Shown: one piece after another, positions 56,552 to 64,000 of the stretch | Layout of the letters: the number at the start of each line of letters is the position of its first letter | How positions within the stretch are numbered: the first letter of the stretch is position 1 | Position numbers and translations under genes: made by a program | DNA from: Portulaca oleracea | Lineage: Eukaryota > Streptophyta > Magnoliopsida > Caryophyllales > Portulacaceae | DNA: 64,000 nt | Assembly: GCA_029582165.1 (NCBI GenBank) | Contig: CM055881.1 | Location: 20,775,594-20,839,593, forward strand | Reading direction: 5' to 3' | Notes under the pieces: generated by a model | The model's input: the letters and a program-made list of their open reading frames with translations, nothing else | What the model was told of the DNA's origin: nothing | The model's database searches: none

Positions 56552-56836
56552 TGTAACACCCCAGATATAAGGGTAAAGTGCGGCTTAAGAGGATTGAAAT
56601 GACTACTTATATCACCAAGGTACACCTTTCTTTTAGGTAGTTCATCCATTGAAAACTCCTCAGTTAAGCGTGCTTGGCTAGGAGTATTCTCGGGATGGGT
56701 GACCTCTTGGAATGTTTTTCCAGTCAGCGTGTGAGCGAGGACGAAGCATGCTAGAAAGACTCGTGGTGATTTGTGGGGCTAGTTAGCAATCCTTGAAGTA
56801 GTTATTGATAATGTCCGGAGGGGCCGGGGCGTTACA
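56552..56836 (+). mobile_element. Cassandra-type solo LTR with a 5S rRNA-derived core
   Basis: It starts TGTAACACCCC and ends GGGGCGTTACA, an inverted TGTAAC/GTTACA terminus. Inside, 56647-56715 follows plant 5S rRNA: 'gaaaactcctcagttaagcg', 'tgcttgg', 'gggatgggtgacctcttgg'. Cassandra TRIM retroelements are defined by LTRs that carry 5S sequence, including the A box and C box of the internal Pol III promoter. The 285-bp length fits. No internal domain or second LTR is present, and the flanking pentamers (TGCTT and TTTCC) do not match, so this is an old solo LTR. Confidence 0.85.
56660..56710 (+). promoter_or_regulatory. 5S-type internal promoter boxes in the Cassandra LTR
   Basis: CAGTTAAGCGTGCTTGG corresponds to the 5S A box, and GATGGGTGACCTCTTGG to the intermediate element and C box, with a few substitutions. 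Whether it still recruits TFIIIA and Pol III is not known. Confidence 0.65.
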
Positions 56837-57150
56837 TTTCCTTGTGTGATGCGCTAGTTTGGGTCAAATCCATTTGTGGGTTCTAGGGTTTTCTTTTTGG
56901 GTTTTTTTGGGATTTTTGCTTTTTACTTGCTTTAAAAGAGACTAAAATGAAAAACTAAAAATGAATAGAAACTATTACAAATATGTTTCTGAACTAGGAC
57001 AAATTTCAGTGTCTTTGAGAGCCACCACTTAGCTCGAGTCTGATTAAGACGAAGGTCAAAGTAGTCACGATGATCTTGCCGGATATGACCCTTGGATTTT
57101 TCATCCGGCCTGGTGACGCTTGGAAGCTGACTGTCCTGCGATGGGTTAAA
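56837..57150. other. Intergenic DNA
   Basis: Nothing recognised. Confidence 0.3.
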
Positions 57151-57490
57151 AATTGTCCTTCACCAGTGAGGTCTACCTATCGTATGCCTGCTCGATAGCA
57201 ACGATTTCGACCTTCATATTTGTCTTCTAGTCTGATTTTGACTTGATTTGGTCTTTCACATTATGCCAATGAAGTCTACCTAATGTATATCTGCTCAATA
57301 ACAGTTGATTTTGACCTTCCAGTTTGTCTTCTGGTCTAATTTTGACTTCATTTGGTTTTTACACTGTGCCAGTAAAGTCTGATATCGCACGCCTGCTCAA
57401 TAGCAGAGATTTCAACCTTCAGATTTGTCTTCCAATTTCATTTTTAATTTGATTTGTCTTAACACTGTTTATTTTGGTGGTCCTAAGAAA
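57150..57490 (+). repeat. Tandem repeat of about 117 bp, three copies
   Basis: Each copy runs 'ccagtgaggtctacctatcg', 'cctgctcgatagca', 'gatttcgaccttc', 'tttgtcttct..ttttgact'. Copies start near 57157, 57270 and 57368. Confidence 0.75.
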
Positions 57491-57540
57491 GTAGTAAAAC
57501 TATTCACACAAACCAATAACCTAATTAACCCAATAACATC

Positions 57541-58615
57541 ATCCCCGGCAACAACGCCATTGTTCGGGGTAGATTTAAGGGTAGAGTAGAGTTGTCGTAT
57601 CCATAAGGATGGTGTGTAGAAAAACAAAGTATCAATTTGGTAAGCAGTAAATAAACCAAAGACAACTAAATTAACCTAACTAATGAATCAATGACAAAAA
57701 TTGGCCTGAGAAACTAAGAAATCAAATTTCAACTAAACAAAGGCAATCAACTCACAATCTAACTTGTATTGAGCGATTGAATTAAACCTAAGGAGAAACT
57801 ATTGTACCCGCGGTCTTCTTTTCACTTTATCGCCCATTGCACTTCAATCATGAATTCTTTCGAACAAACAAGAAAAGACATGATTCAGGTTACTAAGACT
57901 ACTCGAATCCTTATTTGATAAGAGAATTTGAGGAACCTTAATCCTCATCTTTCACTAAAATTGGGTTTTGAGATGGAAAATAATAGCATGAATCGACATA
58001 GCAACAACTGAACGGTAGAGCATGAAAGACTTAAAAAGGGAGAGGGAACAAGAGAGTGAAATAAGTTTCAACCATTCGAATTAAAATTTAGAATAACTTC
58101 GTTACAACTAATGCAAAAGCTAAGAAAACGAATGAAAGTTGTAAATTTAAGCCCTAATGACTACTGAATGCCTTCTAATTACGTTTACAATAATATTTAT
58201 TAGGAAAATAATACAAGCCAAAGTCAAAGCCAAAGCGCATCATATAAGTTCATAAGCAACGACGTAATTTGTCCTTGGCACGCTTGCGACCAGGAGTTGG
58301 CACGGCCGCGACCTAACACGAGCGTGCCAACCTACGTCGCGAGAGTACCAACTTACGACCTAGCTTCAAGTTTTCTCAACTTTTGGCACGAGCATGCCAA
58401 CATTTGGCATTGACACAGGTCGTGCCATATTGCTTTGCTCGTGTTTCTAGCTTACGAGATAGACCATGTCACACTTGCATCTGCCTGTGTTGACCCTAAT
58501 TAGGCTTATTAGGCTCCGAAAATCAGCAATGACTTTGCTTATGCCCATGTTAATAATCCTTGAGATTACTTAGCTTAATTAACTTATACTTAGCATGGAC
58601 AAGCCTCAAACACAC
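57541..58615 (-). mobile_element. Ty3/gypsy (Athila/Tat-like) 5' LTR with PBS, truncated element
   Basis: On the minus strand, TGGCGTTGTTGCCGGGGA, a slightly mutated tRNA-Asp-type PBS as used by Athila/Tat elements, directly follows a sequence ending CCCCGAACA. The LTR therefore starts at 57561 on the plus strand and extends right. It contains the 'gtcgtatccataaggatggt' block common near the end of such LTRs, and repeated 'gtgccaac..gcgtgcc' palindromic words at 58270-58480. The outer limit (about 58615) is uncertain. No gag-pol follows to the left. Confidence 0.65.
57543..57560 (-). other. Primer-binding site, tRNA-Asp type
   Basis: Minus strand TGGCGTTGTTGCCGGGGA against the usual TGGCGCCGTTGCCGGGGA: two substitutions. 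Confidence 0.65.
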
Positions 58616-59003
58616 ACTTGAAATTTTCATCCGAGAAAAGATTAACTGCAATGATTAAAATACAATACCAAACACAATTAATGATTTAATGTCATTTAAA
58701 AATGGGGAAAAACTGTCGAACTATGTCGAAAACAAATGCTTATATAGTAGAAATGGAACTGTATGTGGCAATGGAGCCACCAGAGCAACCATATTCACAA
58801 GTCACAATAAGAACTATGACTTATGCATGAAATTGTGTTCAATAACAATTTGACCTCCTGAACATGTATGATCGCATCTCTGGGGCAGGTAGCGACAAGA
58901 AAGTATCAAAGAATTTGATGGGGGAAGAAATGCCCAGTGTTAATTTATTATGTATGATCACAGGAATGAAAATCGGAAATGAGGGGAAAGAATCGGAAGT
59001 TCT
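58616..59003. other. Region downstream of the CemA-like gene
   Basis: Probably contains the 3' UTR of the CemA-like gene (it transcribes leftward), but no signal was fixed. Confidence 0.35.
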
Positions 59004-60711
59004 CTAGTGACGCTTCATCTCGCTGAATATATTTGACACCTTAGGCGATAATCTGGGAAGAAACTTGAACAGCTGCAACAGCAACATTAACAAGTTTAGA
59101 ATAGGAACTTTTTTTTTTTTTGGCTGCCAAAAAAGGGGGGGGGGGGGTGTTGAACTTACATGCATGTAAAGAGAGCCAACAGATCATGCTGTGCTATTAC
59201 AATCACTTTGAACTTCGAAGATAAATAGCATCATAAATGTTTTTCTGGTTTTTTTTCTTGGTATTGTTGAACTTCAAAACCTTTTAAACATAAACCTAAT
59301 TTTTTCTATCTCAGGGGCGTGGTTAGAATGCAGTTAATGATGGAATGCAACGTTCTCAGGAAAAGATACCACGGGATCTTCCTTGTCTGGAAAGCTCAAC
59401 ATGGTGAATGACAAGTTCAAGAGAGCTGTAGTTACGTTTTAAACACATCGCTACTGTTTTGCACTTAGCAATCAGCTGGAAAAGGGTGTCTCATGTAATG
59501 ACAACATCATCAACCTGAAGGCTAGGATGCTGCATTTAATCGATGTTGCAAGTACAGTGGACATCTCTTGAAAATAATCACTCCCTAGTCCCAAGGATAT
59601 AGGCCTCTAAACCCCAAAAAATCTAAAAATGAGGTTTTCAATTCAAGAAGAAACAGAAGTCTGACCCATTTACCATCATCCACACAAGTAGTTTTTATTA
59701 GTAGTCTAATCATGCGCCAATCTCATAGGGCAGAACTCAAAAACTCCATTCACATTCCGTTATACACAACAAGGAGGAGAAGCAAAACATACCCAAAGCT
59801 TTACACAGGCATCCATGATAACTGGAATAAGGCATATAAAAATTGTAATGGTTGCCTGATCAACCTCGAGACCGTAATGCTCAACAATAACCTCACACAC
59901 AGTATGCCAACCCGATTCAGAATGATATCTGCATGCCAAATAACAAGTATAACAAATACTCATGAATAGGAAGTCAATGACCCAATAATCACAAGTATTC
60001 TTTAAAAACAAGATGTCACTTGGTAACTAGCATCTATAAGAGTTACCCCAGAAAAATGTCCGTGATTAGTATAATAAGGAATGCCTTTCCAGTGTCTGAA
60101 ATATTGTTAAGTACTTTATAGCCTGTGAATTTCAGGAGGGCTACCTGCAACGATTCAAGGAACTCAGTAAGATGCAATAACCATTAGCAGTTACATAAGA
60201 TATGCAAGTAGCTCCACAGGTGACCAACTGAGAACCACAGTACTAAATTGCAGTTTCTGAAAGGAAAATATCTAACATCCAACAGTGAGCCAGAATTGCT
60301 GGAGTTAGAAGGAGCTAGATTAAGGTTCACTGCCCATTTTTAATTTTTTTCGAGTAAACGTGCAATTCATATTTTATACTTCTAAAATTTACACTAATGT
60401 TGCCATCAATCTGCTAACTGTAATTTGAAGTTCTAGGGAAGGAACAGAACTTGATGATTACAGTGATAACTAAGGCCGCCTAAAGCTTCTACAGAAGTAT
60501 TCTAAGTGATGTAATCCGCAAGCATGATGGGAACTACTGGAAGACTAAGAAAACATGCATGTGAAGAAAGAGATAAAGTAGCAAAAGACATTTTACCTTG
60601 GCCTGGTTGAAGTACAGAAGCACAAACAATGATATCCCAAAGGTCAAATCAGAGAATATATTGGCAAATGCTTTACGATTGCTTAACCTCCATTCATCTC
60701 GCAGCTCTAGC
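59004..60711 (-). CDS. DLDG1: CemA-like chloroplast envelope protein, C-terminal four exons (DLDG1-like)
   Basis: Four exons with clean AG/GT borders join in frame on the minus strand: 60597-60711 (LELRDEWRLSNRKAFANIF, then a membrane segment FGISLFVLLYF), 60047-60144 (VALLKFTGYKVLNNISDTGK, then FLIILITDIFLG), 59793-59928 (YHSESGWHTVCEVIVEHYG, then ITIFICLIPVIMDACVKLW) and 59004-59072 (LFKFLPRLSPKVSNIFSEMK, ends RH stop). The HSESGW and PVIMDA..KLW.FK.L.R.SP pattern is the conserved C-terminus of CemA/Ycf10, the plastid-encoded envelope protein linked to proton extrusion; nuclear plant homologues such as Arabidopsis DLDG1 share it and act in the chloroplast inner envelope in pH control and photoprotection. 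The total of 418 coding bases gives about 138 residues, about a third of the nuclear protein. The upstream exons, with transit peptide, were not found before 64000, so either they lie outside or the gene is truncated. Confidence 0.82.
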
Positions 60712-61052
60712 CTGCAAGAACCATCAGAAACATGAAAATTAGGATAAAGTGATCTTGCTTGTCCAAGATATTTGTAATTTTTGATATTAAAGTCAACAAT
60801 GTAAGACTAGACTTCTTTTTTCAAAAAAAAAAAAAGAAAAGTAAAAAAGAAAGAAAAGCACCCCTTACCTTCTGTTTGTGTCAAGAATATTCCTATTTTA
60901 GCATCCAAAGATCCAAACCTCGATATTGCTAGTTCACAAACAAAGATTTTACTGTGCAATACCAGTCATGCTTTCTAGAAGAAGCAGTTACAGCACCACA
61001 ATCAGCCTTCCTGACTACTCATATGGTTGTGCAATATACCAAACGTAGTTCA
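60712..61052 (-). other. Intron or upstream region of the CemA-like gene
   Basis: No exon in phase with the one starting at 60711 was recognised here. Confidence 0.4.
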
Positions 61053-61544
61053 AAGAAAACCAGAGTGCTCGGATTAAAATGCTACTAAACTTGTCATAAA
61101 TATCGAAACTGCCATCGAAATTTTTTGGATCAAATCACTCCCACCTAACATAACTGAACTGGCAAAACTGTCATTACGGTGACTTGTTAATTTGAAGAGG
61201 GTTAATTTGAAAAGGGTTTTGGGCGAAATTGAGTAGCTAGGTGATGGGTGAAGTTAATTTGAAGAGGGTTGGCAAATTGAGAACGAATTGGAGGAATCTC
61301 GCAGATTAGAATTTGCAAAATTAGGGACTTTAGGGTTATATTGTGCAGGTAGCGGCAGGGTTGGCGGCGTGGGGGTTGCCCGAATCAGGTGGTGGACGGG
61401 TGGTGGTTGACAGGCGGTCGGTGGTGGTTTCAGGAAGGGGCAGCAATATGGATTACATGTTTCTACCATATTGGGTATTTTCTCTCTTTCAAGAGATTGG
61501 GTGGCAACGGAAAGGGTTTAGGTGAGACTCGGAATTGAGAACTT

Positions 61545-61556
61545 GCTCTGATACCA
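61545..61556 (-). other. Primer-binding site, initiator tRNA-Met type
   Basis: Minus strand TGGTATCAGAGC, three bases inside the LTR that starts at 61560. Confidence 0.75.
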
Positions 61557-61559
61557 AGT

Positions 61560-61886
61560 TGATAGAGAACTAAAGAACTAAAGAAGAGAATTCAACATCC
61601 CCATGATGGATTCAAGAAAGATTAGAATCCCTATGCATAATCAGTAATAATTGTCATATTCAATATTCAATATAGTCTGTCTCATAAAGTCTAGCAAAGC
61701 CCTTATTTATAAGTAAACAACCCGCCTAATACTAAACCTAACATAAATATGAAACTAACATAATATTCCTAATCAAACTAGGAAACTATAATATTCCTAA
61801 CAAAAATAGGAAACTAAAACATATACTTATCTAATTATTATTATTCCTAAACTTCTTCCTAAAATAAGTCTCAATCATGCATATCA
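61560..61886 (-). mobile_element. LTR of a small minus-strand retroelement
   Basis: 327 bp, TGATAGAG...CATATCA with a TGATA/TATCA inverted terminus. A minus-strand TATA box (TTATAAATAAGG) lies near 61707-61719. Repeated 'aatattcctaa..ctaggaaac' words lie at 61760-61820. With the PBS it reads as a 5' LTR plus leader; no second LTR was found, so the element is truncated or was taken up by the enclosing inverted repeat. Confidence 0.7.
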
Positions 61887-62280
61887 GCGTGTGTCTATGT
61901 GTGTGTGTGTTTTTCTTCTCTTCTTCTTCTTCTTCTTTTTTTTTTAAGGGGATTGGAAGAAGTTAAGGGGAGAGGTTTAAACTAGCAATAGCAGGTTAAA
62001 AGGTGACCCTGTCAAATTCATGGATAAAAAATAGTTGGGTTTAAATCTTGGTAACTTTTTGTAAATTCTGGTAACTTTTGGCAAATTTACGCTGATATAT
62101 CAAAATTAATTTTTTTTGTTTTTTTAAGTTTGGTAAATTTTGGTAAATTTAGGCAAAAACTGGTACATTTTGATAAATTGGAGTTACCCATGAATTTAAA
62201 TGGCAGTGTTGTACCCCAAAATTTCCGGCAGCATTTCCGACATTTGGGACAAGTTTAGTGACATCTTAATCCAAACACTC

Positions 62281-64000
62281 AAATTCCTTGCTTTTAAGCT
62301 ATGCAACCCCAGATAATAAGAAGATAGCAAGCCATATTATTCCAGCAACCCAATTACAACAACTAGACATAATTGCTACGCATGGACTTATTCGTGTTGT
62401 GCATGATGCACTCAGAAACAATCTATATTCAAAATCAAATTCTACTATCTTCATACCCAGTACTAGTATGGATTAGCTAGATGAGTAGGGGCTCTATAAA
62501 GAAATTGCTATGTAAGTGGCAAACATATGGTCACTTCCTTGGTAAGCTGACAACAATTTAGAAAATCTATAAATGTATAAAAGTAATATATTCGAATTTT
62601 GAAATACTCAACCTAGAGTGATTGTAGGGGTTAACAACCAATGAAAAAAAATCGATTTAAAAATACAGTAAACAATTCCCGCCCATGAAATAATAATAAA
62701 AGAAATCGATTTTAAAAAAAAATAAACAAAAAGCCTAATCAAATTAGGAGTCTACCTTATCTAATTAGAAATCTACCTCCCAACCCGACTAGGAGTCTAA
62801 CTCCCACCCAAATCTAATTAGGAATTTACACCCACCCAAATCTAATTAGGAGTCTACCTCCCAACCTAATATATAGACATCCAGACATCTTTCATTCTAT
62901 TCCAATCTGTTATATTATAGTAAAACTAACCTGCTTCTTTGTTCCATCTTGGGGTTTTGGTTGGTATTTTTATTGATTTTTTTATGTTTCTTGATTTTAT
63001 TTTGGGGTTTTGGTTGATATTTACTTCTATCACTTTCTTGCTTTTTGATTCAATCGTGGCCTAATTTCGTGTTGTTTTATGCGATTTCAATTTTTCAGTT
63101 GTTATATATTTGTTTTGTTTCACTTTGTTTCAAAACCAATAGTGTTGGCCAGTTTGGTCTGTTATGCTTTAGTTTGTATCCATATCTTCATGTCTTTAAT
63201 TTTGGACTTTACCTTCAATTCCAATAATGTTTAGGTTCATCAACTATTGTTTTCATATGAATAATTACAGTTTCATTCTCATCTGGTTTGGGTTTTAGTA
63301 ATATTTTCTATGTTTTGAGTTTCCAGCATTCCCTGTTATTTGAAGACAGAAGTGGATAATTTTGCTGAGAAATAGGCAATAAAACGTCATACTGAACTCA
63401 GGGATTTGAATGCGATGAAGCTAGCAGAACTGAGGGCACTCGGTGGGTAATAGAGTGGCGTGATGGTCTACATTTTGGCTTCATGCTTGAGTTTTGGTTG
63501 CGGATAGATTAGCCAAGAGTTTGTATTTTTTGATCTTCTATGTGTTGAGCTTTCTTTATTCAGAAGGCATAAAACACGACTCAAGGATTTGTTTCTTTAC
63601 TTCTTTTCCCTTCTATTGTCAACAATCTAATTCGTGTAAGCCCTTTTTTGTATGTCATTAATTCCTTACTTTCAGCTTTTATTAGTAAGTAATTTCTACT
63701 TTTTCTTTAAAAAAATGTCATGATGGTCTTAAAAAATGAAAATTTGCATTCTGGTGGGATGCCACCGAATCAAGAACTAAATATCATATATTTTCATTTG
63801 CATTTGCTCTAAAATTTAGTTCAATACTTTCCTACAATTTTAAGTGAATTTATATTGTCTGTCCTATTTTTTTAATTTTTTTTTTCTAATTTTTATGATT
63901 TCCTCTCCTTTATTCCTCACAAATGTCATAATAATTACTAGGATTCTCAAAAATATAATTTAAAGATTCTTTTAGTAAATAGGGAGGTAGATTTGGTACC
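62281..64000. other. Right-end region, tentative promoter and exon only
   Basis: At 62730-62870 words of the type 'aatctaattaggagtctacc' repeat about four times, followed by CTAATATATAGAC near 62868, which could be a TATA region reading right. A plus-strand block near 63400-63448 (HTELRDLNAMKLAELRALGG, then GTAATAG) resembles an exon end, but an in-frame stop lies just upstream. Nothing firm could be assigned. Confidence 0.3.

Larger units (their letters stand above)
61053..62280. mobile_element. Inverted-repeat structure enclosing an LTR-PBS fragment
   Basis: The left end (61053, GAGTGCTCGGATTAAAATGC, then 'actaaacttgtca') is matched in reverse complement by the right end (GAGTGTTTGGATTAAGATGT, then 'cactaaacttgtcc'), and weaker similarity continues inward for about 100 bases. 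This may be a long-TIR DNA element, but no 9-bp duplication was found. The middle holds the LTR at 61560-61886. Confidence 0.45.

Noticed and set aside
56640..56720. Possible genuine 5S rRNA gene
   Set aside because: The 5S similarity is partial, has substitutions in conserved parts, and lies inside a TGTAAC...GTTACA LTR; there is no tandem 5S unit or terminator context.
1..64000. tRNA genes, organellar DNA insertions or pararetrovirus sequence
   Set aside because: No cloverleaf with anticodon arm, no rRNA or plastid gene block, and no caulimovirid-type coat or movement protein motif was noticed by eye; a tool search would be needed to exclude short pieces.

Overview
This window is nuclear DNA of a flowering plant, most likely a eudicot. 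It is AT-rich, most of it consists of plant transposable elements (Ty1/copia and Ty3/gypsy LTR elements, CACTA, Mutator-like elements, MITEs, Helitron-like ends), and its host genes are plant-specific: a P-class pentatricopeptide repeat (PPR) protein and a spliced CemA-like chloroplast-envelope protein. Only two host genes look functional: the PPR gene (48839-50110, minus, intact single exon) and the 3' four exons of a CemA/DLDG1-like gene (59004-60711, minus). Everything else that resembles coding sequence is transposon-borne, captured, or broken.

Layout. 1-7.7 kb: an end of a long-TIR element, a Tourist-like MITE (2186-2471), a Helitron-type 3' end, a two-level tandem repeat (3328-5133), a FAR1/FRS-type transposase pseudogene (5412-6447) and a Helitron-like 5' end followed by TAA-bearing tandem repeats. 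7.7-14.2 kb: a complete CACTA element (7719-11912, TSD TAT) with gene-like exons and a nested MITE, then a long-TIR MULE (12288-14151, 9-bp TSD) interrupted by a solo LTR with its own 5-bp TSD. 14.2-19.7 kb: mostly unremarkable, with a VQ-motif gene fragment near 17.9 kb. 19.7-28.2 kb: a complete 5.6-kb LTR element without any pol coding (19696-25291, TSD ATGTT) and a complete 1.9-kb small-LTR element (26258-28189, TSD TCTTT) carrying an antisense piece of a trihelix transcription-factor gene. 30-31.9 kb: a Ty3/gypsy integrase remnant and Helitron-like hairpins. 32.2-42.6 kb: two minus-strand Ty1/copia elements, one full-length but broken (32160-37998, TSD CCTCT), the other a gag-protease-only derivative (39972-42584, TSD ATATC), with a Harbinger MITE between them. 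42.6-48.8 kb: microsatellites, a palindromic element inside a TA repeat, a MITE-like element and a 19-bp-arm hairpin. 48.8-53.8 kb: the PPR gene, a Pack-MULE 102 bp upstream of its start codon carrying a tetraspanin fragment, two hAT-like elements rich in ACCCG-type motifs, and a MITE. 54-64 kb: low-information sequence, a Cassandra-type solo LTR with a 5S rRNA-derived core, an Athila/Tat-type LTR with PBS, the CemA-like exons, and an inverted-repeat structure holding an LTR-PBS fragment.

The genes do not form a pathway. The window is a gene-poor, transposon-rich interval. Its best leads are elements that carry host-gene fragments (tetraspanin in a Pack-MULE, trihelix in a small LTR element, untraced exons in a CACTA element), and structurally complete elements whose duplicated target sites could be read directly. 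I did not find evidence for a wholly new class of system.
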